Shown: positions 42,582-52,066, numbered from the stretch's first letter. The stretch: 64,000 bases of DNA from Companilactobacillus mishanensis (GCF_003946505.1 NZ_RHON01000006.1:1-64000), one strand, 5' to 3'. Program-made: numbers and translations. Notes: generated by a model not told the origin, from the letters alone.

Positions 42582-43780
42582 GCATTTTCACTTCCTTTGG
42601 TGATAGAAGCGGGTAAATTAGCATCTTCTGGGTTTTCTAGCTCTTCTTTACCCCATATAGCGTCGTAGACGACGTTAACTAGTGAGGCACGTGTAACTAT
42701 ACCGATGAGCGTATTATCATTGTCAACAACTGGTACGTACTTATAACCTTGTTTCAAAATACGCTCAGATGTATCACGTAAAAATGAAGTTTTCTTAACT
42801 TTAATTAAATTATTAGCGTAAATATCACTAACACTGGAATCTTTTGAGTAGTGTTCATTGATAGTTTCCAAATCGATATAACCTTTTAACTTGTTATTGT
42901 CATCAGTAACCAACAGTGAATCAACGTGTTTCGTACTCATTTCCCAGATAGCTTCGGAAAGTGACTTTCCAAGTGTAATACGAGCTGGGTTTTTAGACAT
43001 GATATCGCCAACAGACAAAGTATTCTGTTGTGCTTGGAGCAATCTTTCTTCACCAAGTAGGTTCTTAACGAAATCATTTGCAGGATGTTGCAAAATGTTG
43101 TCCGGAGTATCATCCTGAATAACTTTTCCGCTATCCATAATTACAATATGTGTAGCTAATTTCAAAGCTTCATCCATATCGTGAGTAACGAAGACGATAG
43201 TTTTACCAAGCGTCTCTTGAAGATGCTTAACTAAGTCTTGTAAGTTGTCACGAGTAATTGGGTCTAAGGCTCCAAAAGGTTCGTCCATCAAAATAATATC
43301 TTGATCGGCTGCCAAGGCTCTGACAACACCGATTCTTTGTTGCTGACCACCAGATAATTCAGCTGGATAACGATCCAGGTAACTTTCTGGTAATTCAGCT
43401 AGTTTGATAAGCTCGGTGGCCTTCTTGTCCATTTTTTCCTGAGGCCATTTCAATAATTTTGGTACTAAGGTGATATTATCTTTGATCGTCATATGTGGCA
43501 TGAGACCATTATTTTGAATGACGTAACCGATCGTCCGACGTAATTTTACGGGGTCATATTTTCTAATATTCTTACCTTTGAAAATAATACTTCCTTTACT
43601 TGGTTCGATCATGCGGTTGATCATTCGCATAGTCGTCGTCTTTCCAGAACCCGATGTTCCAATGAAACAAACAAATTCTCCCTCTTTGACTGTAATGTTG
43701 ACATCAGAGACGGCAACAGCACGACCATGGTATATCTTTGCTACATCCCTAAACGAGACTATTTCTTTAGCAGTAGCCAT
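42578..43780 (-). CDS. Osmolyte ABC ATPase with CBS domains (OpuCA-like)
   Basis: 400-aa ATP-binding subunit. Walker A GTSGSGKTT (41-49), LSGGQQQR signature, Walker B IILMDEP, then two C-terminal CBS domains (about residues 255-375) that in the OpuA/OpuC family sense ionic strength or c-di-AMP. AGGAGG is 5 nt from the ATG. First gene of opuC; a substrate in the betaine/carnitine/choline group is inferred from the operon. Confidence 0.92.
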   Translation of the reverse strand: MATAKEIVSFRDVAKIYHGRAVAVSDVNITVKEGEFVCFIGTSGSGKTTTMRMINRMIEPSKGSIIFKGKNIRKYDPVKLRRTIGYVIQNNGLMPHMTIKDNITLVPKLLKWPQEKMDKKATELIKLAELPESYLDRYPAELSGGQQQRIGVVRALAADQDIILMDEPFGALDPITRDNLQDLVKHLQETLGKTIVFVTHDMDEALKLATHIVIMDSGKVIQDDTPDNILQHPANDFVKNLLGEERLLQAQQNTLSVGDIMSKNPARITLGKSLSEAIWEMSTKHVDSLLVTDDNNKLKGYIDLETINEHYSKDSSVSDIYANNLIKVKKTSFLRDTSERILKQGYKYVPVVDNDNTLIGIVTRASLVNVVYDAIWGKEELENPEDANLPASITKGSENA

Positions 43781-43859
43781 AAATCCTCCTATTAAAAGTA
43801 ATAACGTTTGCTATGATACAATGATAATGTCATTAATTCAAAAGAGGTTTTAGTATATT

Positions 43860-44225
43860 ATGAGTGAAATTATCGTTAAACGTATATATGACAAGGATTT
43901 ACCGGATGGATATAGAATTTTAATTGATCGAGTTTGGCCACGTGGAATGTCTAAAGTTCGAGCACAATTGGATTTATGGGCAAAAAATATTGCTCCAACA
44001 CCTGAATTGAGAAAATGGTTTTCACATGATCCAGAAAAATTTCCGGAATTTAAAGAAAAGTATATAAATGAACTAAATGAGAATCCAGACACTGCCGAAT
44101 TTTTGAAAACGATTGAAGATGCTTTGAAGTCACAAGATGTATTGTTGCTCTATGGTTCAAAGGAACAGAAATATAATAATGCAGCAGTAATGATTGATTA
44201 TCTTAATAAAAAAATAGCTAAATAA
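43860..44225 (+). CDS. DUF488 family protein (YeaO-like)
   Basis: 121-aa DUF488 protein. IVKRIYDKDLPDGYRILIDRVWPRG at the N-terminus and RKWFSHDPEKFPEFKEKY in the middle are family signatures. AGAGG lies ahead of ATG 43860. It is divergent from opuC, sharing an 80-nt promoter region. The function of the family is unknown. Confidence 0.82.
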   Translation: MSEIIVKRIYDKDLPDGYRILIDRVWPRGMSKVRAQLDLWAKNIAPTPELRKWFSHDPEKFPEFKEKYINELNENPDTAEFLKTIEDALKSQDVLLLYGSKEQKYNNAAVMIDYLNKKIAK

Positions 44226-44331
44226 CAGTTCATTTGTGAATAAAAACTGATTTATCGAATCTTTGTGATTGAATTAGAAATTTTTGGCAATTATAATAGT
44301 TATTACAAGTCACGGAAGATGGGATGACAAC

Positions 44332-45183
44332 ATGGAAGAATTCGATATCGAGGCCTTATTGTCTAGCAACGAGAAAACTATTATTCGGCTGTTAGAAGAT
44401 TATGCAAATGTTAATAATATTATTGCCTATGTGATCGATAATAATGGCGATTTGAAGTCTAGTTTTTTTGGCAACCTTCCAACTGACGGAATTTTTGAAC
44501 AAATTTCTGAAATGAAAAATTTAAATAAAATTACTGAGAAACATCAAGAGTACAATTTGTCATACGCTGATGCGGCGTTACGAGTTTCTGTGCTCGGTCA
44601 GATTGTCGGAAAAGTTTGCTGTATTGAACCTGCCAACCGTGTGAATGGTCAGAATTTTGGAATGATCTCGTATGAGTTGGGTCAACATAGCCGCTTCTTG
44701 AAACGCCTGATTGAAAGTGTTGGTCATCTTTTGATCAACGAACACGGAATCGGAAACTTTATGATCAAATATCCGTTAGAAGTCGATGATATTATCGATG
44801 AATTGAATGATGACGATAGTGTTGCACTACAACAGTTGCGTCACTTGTCGACATCAAACGATTCAATAATCTCGGCAATTGAATATATTGATGATAATTT
44901 GGACAAACATTTAACACTGGATCAGGTTTCCAATCACGTCTTTTTATCTGATTATTATTTTAGTAAGTTGTTTAAACGTGAGACTAAGCTAAGTTTTTCT
45001 GTGTATCTGAATGCCCGTAAAATACAAAAGGCAATGATGATCTTAAAACAGACTTCGCATAGCATCAGCGAGGTTTCTGAAGAACTTGGATTTACCAGAA
45101 TGAGTTATTTCAGTCAAACTTTCAAAAAGTACACTGGGTATACACCATCGGATTTCCGAAACGAAGAATATTTAGAAATATAA
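44332..45183 (+). CDS. AraC-family regulator with PocR-like sensor
   Basis: 283-aa DNA-binding regulator. The C-terminal ~100 residues form two helix-turn-helix motifs (LTLDQVSNHVFLSDYYFSKLFKRET and ISEVSEELGFTRMSYFSQTFKKYTG). The N-terminal half resembles PocR-type ligand domains (YADAALRVSVLGQIVGKVCCIEP). I start at ATG 44332 (GGGATGA upstream); an in-frame TTG 48 nt earlier lacks a ribosome binding site. No obvious target operon is adjacent, so the signal is unknown. Confidence 0.8.
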   Translation: MEEFDIEALLSSNEKTIIRLLEDYANVNNIIAYVIDNNGDLKSSFFGNLPTDGIFEQISEMKNLNKITEKHQEYNLSYADAALRVSVLGQIVGKVCCIEPANRVNGQNFGMISYELGQHSRFLKRLIESVGHLLINEHGIGNFMIKYPLEVDDIIDELNDDDSVALQQLRHLSTSNDSIISAIEYIDDNLDKHLTLDQVSNHVFLSDYYFSKLFKRETKLSFSVYLNARKIQKAMMILKQTSHSISEVSEELGFTRMSYFSQTFKKYTGYTPSDFRNEEYLEI

Positions 45184-45186
45184 TTG

Positions 45187-45214
45187 TGGCCACCTTTACG
45201 GAGGCCTTTTTTAT
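45187..45214 (+). terminator. Terminator of araC-type gene
   Basis: GGCC-CC pairs with GG-GGCC around a 5-nt loop, followed by T6ATTT. Confidence 0.85.
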
Positions 45215-45226
45215 TTGGAGGAGAAA

Positions 45227-46441
45227 ATGTTAGATTCAGTTTTACCAGATAAAGATCTCACCAGTCAACAGCAAATTGTTTTTGAAAAAATTCTCAATTT
45301 TTGTCAGGATAATTTGGCCAAAAACCAAAAGGGAGTCTTTCAATTGAATGGCGATGCTGGGACTGGGAAAAGTGTCATTTTGACCAAACTATTCTTGACC
45401 TTGGAGCAAGATGCCAAGAGGGATGATTCAGACTTAGAGGGAACTAACAATTACTTTCTAGTCAACCATCCTGAACTATTAAAGGTCTATCAGGACAATG
45501 CTGGCTATTATCCAGAGCTTCGGAAAAACCGTTTCTTACGTCCAACCACATTTATTAATCAAATGCATAAAAAGAATAAATCAGCTGATATAGTGGTGAT
45601 TGATGAAGCTCATTTATTGTTGAGCGAGAGTGATAATTACAACAACTTCACGCAGAAAAATCAGTTAGAGGAAATCATAAAGCTCAGTAAGGTAGTTATA
45701 TTTGTCTACGATGAACGACAAGTTTTGAAGCTAAAGAGCTATTGGAAACAAAATGTGATCGACGAATTAGTTTCTAAAACTGGTGTTAAGTACGGAAAAG
45801 ATACACTGAAAGTCCAAATGAGAATGAGAGCTCCGGAAGATGTCATCAACTGGATCGACGATTTGACCAATGATTTTAAATTGGATTCTATTAAAATTAC
45901 GCAAAGTAATCATGATTATCTCGGAGGAATTGAAGGAAATTATGATTTTCGAGTTTATCAGGATGCGGAGAAGATGTATAAAACTCTCAGAGAAATGAAT
46001 TCAAAATATGGCCAGTCTCGAATTGTTTCAACGGCTGATTATCCATCAACTTTAGATGGGAAAAAACATTACGTTAATGAAGGAAATTTTCATTTGCCGT
46101 GGGACCAGTACAATTATGACAGTGTCACCTGGGCTCAAAAAGAATCCACCATTGATGAAATTGGTTCAATTTATACAGTCCAAGGATTTGATTTGAACTA
46201 TGTGGCAGTGATCATGGGACCTTCAGTGAAGTATGCGGGCGATGGGAAAATTAAGATAGATGTTTCAGAGTATGAGGATCAAGAATCATTTAAGAAAAGG
46301 CACGATAATGATGTTCAAGATTTAGATACGGTTAAGCAACAGATAATTTTGAATTCAATGAATGTCTTGTTGAAACGTGGAATAAAAGGACTATTTGTTT
46401 ATTTTCATGATGGAAACATTTTTGACTATTTAAAAAACTAA
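45227..46441 (+). CDS. DUF2075 P-loop ATPase/helicase-like
   Basis: 404-aa protein with Walker A GDAGTGKSV (residues ~44-52) and Walker B DIVVIDEAH, followed by the DUF2075 fold (VYDERQVLK, QMRMRAPEDVINWIDDL, IYTVQGFDLNYVAVIMGP). DUF2075 proteins are helicase-superfamily-1-like, often with nuclease domains; none is seen here. GGAGGAG lies 5 nt before ATG 45227. Monocistronic between two terminators. Role in DNA/RNA metabolism or defence is not established. Confidence 0.8.
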   Translation: MLDSVLPDKDLTSQQQIVFEKILNFCQDNLAKNQKGVFQLNGDAGTGKSVILTKLFLTLEQDAKRDDSDLEGTNNYFLVNHPELLKVYQDNAGYYPELRKNRFLRPTTFINQMHKKNKSADIVVIDEAHLLLSESDNYNNFTQKNQLEEIIKLSKVVIFVYDERQVLKLKSYWKQNVIDELVSKTGVKYGKDTLKVQMRMRAPEDVINWIDDLTNDFKLDSIKITQSNHDYLGGIEGNYDFRVYQDAEKMYKTLREMNSKYGQSRIVSTADYPSTLDGKKHYVNEGNFHLPWDQYNYDSVTWAQKESTIDEIGSIYTVQGFDLNYVAVIMGPSVKYAGDGKIKIDVSEYEDQESFKKRHDNDVQDLDTVKQQIILNSMNVLLKRGIKGLFVYFHDGNIFDYLKN

Positions 46442-46477
46442 AAAAGATTCGAAAACACTATGTCTTCGAATCTTTTT
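46441..46477. terminator. Bidirectional terminator
   Basis: AAAAAGATTCGAA and TTCGAATCTTTTT around an 11-nt loop; serves the ATPase and the convergent lipoprotein. Confidence 0.92.
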
Positions 46478-46484
46478 GCGCTAT

Positions 46485-47069
46485 CTAGCTGTTTAAATAT
46501 TGAATTGCATAATTTGCTTCCTCAGGTGTAAAACCTTCACCGTATTCAGATGTAAGTTGATCTCGGATTTCTTCGGGACTCATATCCATTTCTTGATAGT
46601 TTTTGGCGGTCGCCAGTGCATTGGCATTGTAGTTCACATTCAAATTATCAACAGCATATTGGGCAGCCTCTGGAGAAAGATTTTCGCCATAAGCTGAAAC
46701 CAGTTGATCGTAGAGTCCTTTTTTGGACATATGTAACAATTCTGAATATGATCTAGCTTCTTCTAGCGCTCTTGTATATTCTGCTGGAACAGAATTTGTG
46801 GGTTGAGTAGCAGTTGTATCAGTTTGAACGTTATTATCTGATGTTACTGAAGTACTTTCATCAGGTTCGCTAACAGGTTTGGTTTCGATTTTGTCTTCGG
46901 ACTTTCTGTCTTCTTTAGTAGGTTTCTTCTTATCAGATACTCTGGAAATTTTTTCAGCATGGTTCTTTTTGCTAGTATTCTCATTTTGACTTTCACTACC
47001 ACATGCTGTTAGTGATAATAGGGCAATTAAGGAAATTGCAGCAATTCCAATTAACTTTGATTTCTTCAT
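46485..47069 (-). CDS. Ltp-type surface lipoprotein
   Basis: 194-aa lipoprotein. Lipobox LTAC (Cys23), a polar K/E/S/T linker to about residue 95, then two ~48-residue repeats of the Ltp (host-cell surface-exposed lipoprotein) domain: EYTRALEEARSYSELLHMSK.. and NALATAKNYQEMDMS... each ending in AxYAVxxL/ANYAIQYL. Phage TP-J34 Ltp blocks DNA injection of superinfecting phages, so a host-encoded homologue is a candidate superinfection-exclusion protein. No prophage genes are adjacent. Leads from an ordinary AGGAGAACC ribosome binding site. Confidence 0.8.
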   Translation of the reverse strand: MKKSKLIGIAAISLIALLSLTACGSESQNENTSKKNHAEKISRVSDKKKPTKEDRKSEDKIETKPVSEPDESTSVTSDNNVQTDTTATQPTNSVPAEYTRALEEARSYSELLHMSKKGLYDQLVSAYGENLSPEAAQYAVDNLNVNYNANALATAKNYQEMDMSPEEIRDQLTSEYGEGFTPEEANYAIQYLNS

Positions 47070-47197
47070 TTAAGTAGGTTCTCCTGTATCTTGTTTTCTT
47101 AAAATTATTGTCAAAGTATATCATTAGGTTGCTAACAAGAACTGAATTATATTCAGTTATACAAACATTGGTAGGTATAGTTATGAATGATTTGTTC

Positions 47198-47226
47198 AAA
47201 AAAAAGACCCCAATCAGATGGGTGTC
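47198..47226 (-). terminator. Terminator of 52-aa ORF
   Basis: GACACCC pairs with GGGGTC, and T8 follows on the minus strand. Confidence 0.75.
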
Positions 47227-47228
47227 AT

Positions 47229-47387
47229 TTATTGTTCATGTAAGTTGTATTTTTGTTCTTTCAATTGTTTACGTATCTTTCGTTTTATTTGTTCCGAATT
47301 GCTTCCTTTAATTATATTACGCACAATTGCTTCTCGTTTTTCTTGAGAATTTACAATAATTGTGTCGCTTATTTTATGTGTTGTCAT
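47229..47387 (-). CDS. 52-aa basic small protein, unknown
   Basis: The 52-residue ORF begins MTTHKISDTIIVNSQEKRE and has a strongly basic C-terminal half (SEQIKRKIRKQLKEQKY). AGAGGA lies 10 nt before ATG 47387 and a terminator follows the stop directly. The pattern suggests a helical, possibly nucleic-acid-binding protein. No family recognised. Confidence 0.55.
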   Translation of the reverse strand: MTTHKISDTIIVNSQEKREAIVRNIIKGSNSEQIKRKIRKQLKEQKYNLHEQ

Positions 47388-47456
47388 TATCGTCAATCCT
47401 CTCATTTCTCTTATTATCGCAACAGTAACAAATTGCAGACAACTTAGCAAACTAAA

Positions 47457-47483
47457 AATCCCAACGAATTAATCGTTGGGATT
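47457..47483 (-). terminator. Terminator of terC
   Basis: AATCCCAACGA pairs with TCGTTGGGATT around a 5-nt loop; T5 follows on the minus strand. Confidence 0.88.
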
Positions 47484-47487
47484 ATTT

Positions 47488-48261
47488 TTATTCTTCAGCT
47501 TTTTGTTTCTTTTTAACGTTAATGTGGTGAATAACCAATGTAACAATAATTGCTCCGACTAATACGAATACGAACAATATATTAGGGATGTGAATATTGA
47601 TCATTGGAATTGATAGGAAAAGCTTGATTGCAATGAACAGGATCAAGAAATATGCCATTCCTTGTAATTCGGGAATTTTATTCATAAAGCTCATGATTAC
47701 TTCGGCGATACCTCTCATTGCCAAAATTCCGATCATACCACCGATCAATACGATTACTGGGTTTTCGGAAATTGCCAATGAAGCCAAAACTGAGTCGATT
47801 GAAAAAACTATATCCATTAATTCGATTGAAATAACAACTTGCCAGAATTGTGAAATATGAATATGCTTTCTCCAACCTGTAGGTTCTGGTCTAGTTTTTG
47901 GTGCTTCAACTTTTTTATCTTTTTTACGGTCAAAAAAGAAGTATTTAACTGCCAAATACAATAGATACAAGGCACCGATTGCCTTTATCCACCAGAAATC
48001 AATTAGGTAGACTCCAAGTCCAATTACGATGAATCGGAAGATATAGGCACCGATCAATCCATAAAACAATGATTTTTCTTGTTGAACTTTGTCGGGCAAT
48101 GATTGAGTTTGAGCAGCCAAAACTACGGCATTATCGACGGATAGAATACATTCCATAACTACCAACGATAAAATTATTAGCCAGTCACTACCGGATTCTA
48201 TAACAGTTTTCCAGTTGTTCAAATCAAAGAATGGACCGTACATATTAACTAGTGCATTCAA
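47488..48261 (-). CDS. TerC family membrane protein
   Basis: 257-aa, seven- to nine-TM TerC/YceF-like protein. MECILSVDNAVVLAA and IELMDIVFSIDSVLA carry the paired Asp residues that define the family; related proteins load Mn onto exported enzymes or export Mn. The start is TTG 48261, 9 nt after GAGGAA; the first ATG is six codons inside without a ribosome binding site. I looked upstream for a yybP-ykoY manganese riboswitch and did not find its motifs. Confidence 0.87.
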   Translation of the reverse strand: MNALVNMYGPFFDLNNWKTVIESGSDWLIILSLVVMECILSVDNAVVLAAQTQSLPDKVQQEKSLFYGLIGAYIFRFIVIGLGVYLIDFWWIKAIGALYLLYLAVKYFFFDRKKDKKVEAPKTRPEPTGWRKHIHISQFWQVVISIELMDIVFSIDSVLASLAISENPVIVLIGGMIGILAMRGIAEVIMSFMNKIPELQGMAYFLILFIAIKLFLSIPMINIHIPNILFVFVLVGAIIVTLVIHHINVKKKQKAEE

Positions 48262-48483
48262 TCAGAATATTTCCTCACTTTGTTTTTTTATTTTGTTGTT
48301 AGAGATGAATTATACATGATTCACTAATTTATATCTAACATTTGTTTATAGGAACATGATACTAGATTTTTGGATTTATTGGGGGAGTTTATGGTAGATT
48401 TTATAAAATTTTATTGGTGTTGTTATGGATTTATTCCTTTGAACTTATATGTGGCTGACTGTTCACTTGGTTATAGTCGAAAC
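48262..48483. other. Spacer between terC and adh
   Basis: About 220 nt, AT-rich. The terC promoter should be here on the minus strand, but I cannot place it with confidence. Nothing else seen. Confidence 0.4.
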
Positions 48484-48594
48484 GAGCAAAAGCACACTGA
48501 CTTCGCAATATAACTACAAAAATAGGCACATCCACTTCGTGGCTGCACCTATTTTCTACGTTATATGAGAAGTCAAATGCGTGTGCTTTTGCTC
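48484..48594 (-). repeat. Type IV 3'UTR long hairpin
   Basis: The perfect outer stem GAGCAAAAGCACAC / GTGTGCTTTTGCTC continues inward through ACTTC/GAAGT, ATATAAC/GTTATAT and AAAATAGG/CCTATTTT to a loop CACTTCGTGG. It begins 3 nt after the adh stop. It lacks a U-tract, so it is an element and not a plain terminator. Confidence 0.8.
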
Positions 48595-48597
48595 TCT

Positions 48598-49767
48598 CTA
48601 TTTTTCATCATATGATTTCTGGAACAAATCGATAATATCTTGTTTTGTTCCTTTACGTGGGTTAGAGAATGCATTTCCGTCTTTCAATGCGTTTTCTGCC
48701 ATTAATTCGAAGTCTTCTGATTTTGCTCCGATTTCTTTGATTGAACGTGGGATACCTACATCATCGGCCATTTGTCTCATGGCTTTGATTGATAATTGTG
48801 CGGCATCTCTTACTGATAATCCTTCAGTATTTTCACCCATGATATCTGCTAATTCTGCGAATCTTTCTGGGCAAGCTACGATGTTATATTCCTCAACGAT
48901 TGGTAGTAAGATTGCACAACATACACCGTGTGGTGCATCATATTGTCCACCTAGTTGGTGAGCCATTGCGTGTACATAACCTAAGTCGGCATTGTTGAAG
49001 GCCATTCCACCAAGCATTTCGGCTTGGACCATGTTTGAACGTGCTTCGACGTTGTGGCCATTTGCTACGGCTTCTCTCAAGTTTGATTCTACTAATTGAA
49101 TTGCTCCAACACATTGTGCATCTGTGATTGCATTACGGTTAGTTGAAACATAAGGTTCGATTGCTTGAACGAATGTGTCCATACCTGTTGCGGCTGTGAG
49201 TTTTGCAGGCACATCTAACATCAACATTGGATCGTTGAATGATACTAGTGGAATATTTCTCCATGAAACCACAACGAACTTCAAATGTGTTTCTTGGTTT
49301 GTGATAACACAGTGTCTTGTAAGTTCTGAACCTGTTCCGGCAGTTGTATTTACGGCCATCAATGGTGGCAAAGCGTTTTCCAAAGTTTCGATTCCGGCAA
49401 GTTTTGTGATGTCGTCGCCGTTTGTCAAGATAATACCAGTACCTTTACCAGTATCATGAGCAGAACCACCACCAACAGTGATAATTCCGTTACAGCCATT
49501 TTCCAAGTATACTTTTTTAGCTTCTTGGATATTTCTGATTTTTGGATTTGGTTCAACACCATTGTAAACTGCGTAGTCTACGCCAGCTTCGTCAAGTGAT
49601 GCTAATGTTTGTTTAACTGGTCCGTTATCAACACTTTCCAAAAATTTATCTGTTACGATCATAACCTTTGTCATATTTAACATTTTGGCACGTTGGCCAA
49701 TTTTTTTAATAACACCTGCGCCGAAAAAGTTAACACTAGGCATTAGGAAATCGAAGTTTTCCTTCAT
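48598..49767 (-). CDS. Iron-containing alcohol dehydrogenase
   Basis: 389-aa group-III (Fe-type) alcohol dehydrogenase, similar to Zymomonas AdhB/FucO/DhaT. GGGSAHDTGKG binds NAD, and HAMAHQLGG..DAPHGVC carries H266, H270 and H280. Of the first metal-ligand pair, D197 is present but the usual His four residues later (GMDALTHA in relatives) is Gln201 (GMDTFVQA). The enzyme may use another metal or be altered. GAGGAG is 9 nt from the ATG. A weak cre-like site (TGAAAGCAATTACA, 49813-49826) lies upstream. Confidence 0.87.
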   Translation of the reverse strand: MKENFDFLMPSVNFFGAGVIKKIGQRAKMLNMTKVMIVTDKFLESVDNGPVKQTLASLDEAGVDYAVYNGVEPNPKIRNIQEAKKVYLENGCNGIITVGGGSAHDTGKGTGIILTNGDDITKLAGIETLENALPPLMAVNTTAGTGSELTRHCVITNQETHLKFVVVSWRNIPLVSFNDPMLMLDVPAKLTAATGMDTFVQAIEPYVSTNRNAITDAQCVGAIQLVESNLREAVANGHNVEARSNMVQAEMLGGMAFNNADLGYVHAMAHQLGGQYDAPHGVCCAILLPIVEEYNIVACPERFAELADIMGENTEGLSVRDAAQLSIKAMRQMADDVGIPRSIKEIGAKSEDFELMAENALKDGNAFSNPRKGTKQDIIDLFQKSYDEK

Positions 49768-49917
49768 AAAAAATCACTCCTCGTTTTTGAATAGTTCAAG
49801 TTTAATCATTCATGAAAGCAATTACAATTAGATTATTATTTTTGTGACAAAGTGAGCAATATTTTGTAATTTTGAAAAGAATAATCCAAATTAGCCAACT
49901 TTTACTTGTAAAAATGG

Positions 49918-49951
49918 CAAAAAAATAAGACATATTTTTATATGCCTTATT
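49918..49951 (-). terminator. Terminator of mntH
   Basis: AATAAGGCATAT pairs with ATATGTCTTATT and T7 follows on the minus strand. Confidence 0.88.
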
Positions 49952-49985
49952 AATTAATTATTAAATTGAATTATTTATGTTTACT

Positions 49986-51350
49986 TTATGCACCTGGAAC
50001 AAGTGTTGTGTAAATCAACCAAATGTTCAAGATGGTTAGTATAACAGCAATTACATAACCAAGCCATTTCCAGAAAGTTCCATTTTTAAATTCACCCATC
50101 AGTTTTTTATCACTAGAGTACTTAATTAATGGGAATATTGAGAATGGTAAAGCCACACTCAAGAATACCTGTGAAAGTGTTAGTAATTGTTCGATTTTTG
50201 CTTCATTACCATTGTAGATCAAGGCAAATGCGATAACTGGAATAATTGAAAGCAAACGAGTAATTACACGTCTTGCCCATAGCTTCATCTTCATGTGGAT
50301 GAAACCTTCCATAACAATTTGTCCTGAAAGTGTACCAGTAATTGTTGAGTTTTGACCTGATGCCAATAAGGCAACGGCGAACAATGTACTCAATAATGGG
50401 CTGGCAACAGAACCGGCAACTTTAGGATTTTGTAGGGCATTGTATAAGTCAACGAAACGTCCCAAGTCACTCTTTGTACCGTAGAACAAAGCTGCACCAA
50501 GTAGTAATAGCAATGTATTAACGATGAAAGCTAATGTTAATTGAATATTTGAATCCCAAGTTGAAAATCTGACTGCTTGATGGATACTTTTTGGATCATT
50601 GTGGTCATATTTTCTAGCCTGTGAAATTGAAGAGTGAAGATACAAGTTATGAGGCATAACTGTCGCACCAACGATACCTAATGAAAGGTAAAGCATACTT
50701 TGGTTTTGCAAGATAACTGGATCAGGAATGAATCCAACGACCATTTCACCCATGTTTGGTTGTGCAAGGATAACTTCATATAAGAAGACGACCAAGATAA
50801 CCATGATCAATGCTGCAACGATAGCTTCGATTTTTCTAAATCCAAGCTTCATCAATACCAATAATAGTAGAACATCAAATGCGGTGATTATAATACCAAG
50901 TAGAATAGGTATGTGGAACAGCAATTTTAGAGCAATCGCAGAACCAATTATTTCGGCAATATCTGTCGCCATAATTGCTAATTCAGTAATTATCCAGAGA
51001 ACAAATCCTCCGGCTTTACTAGTGTTTTCTCTAGTAAGCTGAGCCAAATCTTTCCCCGTTACAATTCCAAGTTTTGCGGCCATGTATTGTAGCAACATCG
51101 CAATCAAACTTGAAATCAAGATAACTGTAAGTAGCTTATATTTAAACTGAGCACCACCGGCGATAGATGTGACCCAGTTACCAGGATCCATGTAACCAAC
51201 AGCAACTAGTGCTCCTGGTCCACTATATGCAAGTAGGGTTTTGAAAAATCCTGCATTAGTTGGTACGTCAACAGTGTTATTTATCTCTTCCAATGAAGGA
51301 CCGTTAGCGTAATGGATTAGGCCTTCGTGTTTTTCTTTTTTATCACTCAA
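49986..51350 (-). CDS. mntH: Nramp manganese transporter
   Basis: 454-aa, eleven-TM Mn2+/H+ symporter. The metal-binding helices are intact: GYMDPGNW in TM1 and [14 protein letters not shown] in TM6. The start is TTG 51350 (MSDKK) after GGGGG; no better ATG lies nearby. A DtxR/MntR-like site overlaps its promoter. Mn uptake fits the lifestyle of lactobacilli, which use Mn against oxidative stress; TerC nearby may balance export. Confidence 0.93.
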   Translation of the reverse strand: MSDKKEKHEGLIHYANGPSLEEINNTVDVPTNAGFFKTLLAYSGPGALVAVGYMDPGNWVTSIAGGAQFKYKLLTVILISSLIAMLLQYMAAKLGIVTGKDLAQLTRENTSKAGGFVLWIITELAIMATDIAEIIGSAIALKLLFHIPILLGIIITAFDVLLLLVLMKLGFRKIEAIVAALIMVILVVFLYEVILAQPNMGEMVVGFIPDPVILQNQSMLYLSLGIVGATVMPHNLYLHSSISQARKYDHNDPKSIHQAVRFSTWDSNIQLTLAFIVNTLLLLLGAALFYGTKSDLGRFVDLYNALQNPKVAGSVASPLLSTLFAVALLASGQNSTITGTLSGQIVMEGFIHMKMKLWARRVITRLLSIIPVIAFALIYNGNEAKIEQLLTLSQVFLSVALPFSIFPLIKYSSDKKLMGEFKNGTFWKWLGYVIAVILTILNIWLIYTTLVPGA

Positions 51351-51426
51351 GCTTATTTCCCCCTTTTATTTTCTCTGCATATAATACCACTAAGTGAGAG
51401 GTTATTAAACCGGGGAAACAATAAAA

Positions 51427-51440
51427 TTAGGCACACTTAA
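51427..51440 (-). promoter_or_regulatory. MntR/DtxR-like operator at mntH promoter
   Basis: TTAGGCACACTTAA is an imperfect dyad of the DtxR-family type. On the minus strand it covers the spacer and -10 of a promoter TGGACA, 16 nt, TAATTT. Mn-dependent repression is inferred. Confidence 0.45.
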
Positions 51441-51582
51441 CAAAATGTCCATATAGTATATATATCCTGTTATATTTTTAAAAATATTTATGAATATATT
51501 GCTTCAATAATTGACCATTATCAATTGAATTAGAGTGGATAGTAACTTACAATACAGGTACAAGAAAGGAACGGTGGAGATT

Positions 51583-52050
51583 ATGGATGGAATTATAATT
51601 TTTATCGATGTCGTGTTCCTAGTTGGTGCCATTTTTAGCATTTATTGGCAATCTCAAATTGAAATCCGGGCCACATACAGGATTTCAGCTTTGATTTTTG
51701 CCGGAATTGTTGGCGCTTGGTTAATGATTACCCCAGTTGACCGACTACCTTATATATTCATGGTGGCAGAGTTTGTAACTTTGACGATCATGAACGGTGT
51801 AGGTGGTATCGGAAATAAGAAAATTATTTTGAGCGGATTTTATTCAGGAGTTTTAGACTACTCACAAATCGTTCATGTCACACTGATACCAATACAACTA
51901 CCAGGAAGAAACGAGCGTGTTGCGGTTATTTTCAATACCAACCGACCACAACAAATCGAGTTAAATTTTAAGAGATCATATAAGGAAATTGAAAAATTCC
52001 TTGAAGATAAGCTTTCAAAAGATGTTCAAGTTGAGATTGGACAAGTTTAG
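51583..52050 (+). CDS. Membrane protein, unknown
   Basis: 155-aa protein with three or four N-terminal hydrophobic segments (residues ~4-24, ~33-49, ~56-75) and a soluble C-terminal domain of about 80 residues (SGFYSGVLDYSQIVHVTLIPIQL..KEIEKFLEDKL) with a PH-like beta pattern. ATG 51583 follows GGTGGAG; the frame extends 16 codons further without a ribosome binding site. Divergent from mntH. No family named with confidence. Confidence 0.65.
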   Translation: MDGIIIFIDVVFLVGAIFSIYWQSQIEIRATYRISALIFAGIVGAWLMITPVDRLPYIFMVAEFVTLTIMNGVGGIGNKKIILSGFYSGVLDYSQIVHVTLIPIQLPGRNERVAVIFNTNRPQQIELNFKRSYKEIEKFLEDKLSKDVQVEIGQV

Positions 52051-52066
52051 AGAAAAGAATGAGACG

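Noticed and set aside
46996..47311. Overlapping ~67-aa ORFs on both strands near 47.1 kb
   Set aside because: They run through the lipoprotein leader and a terminator without start signals; only the 52-aa ORF at 47229-47387 has support.
48262..48420. Mn riboswitch (yybP-ykoY) before terC
   Set aside because: The expected GGGGAGUA/GGCUAAAGC-type motifs are not present on the minus strand.
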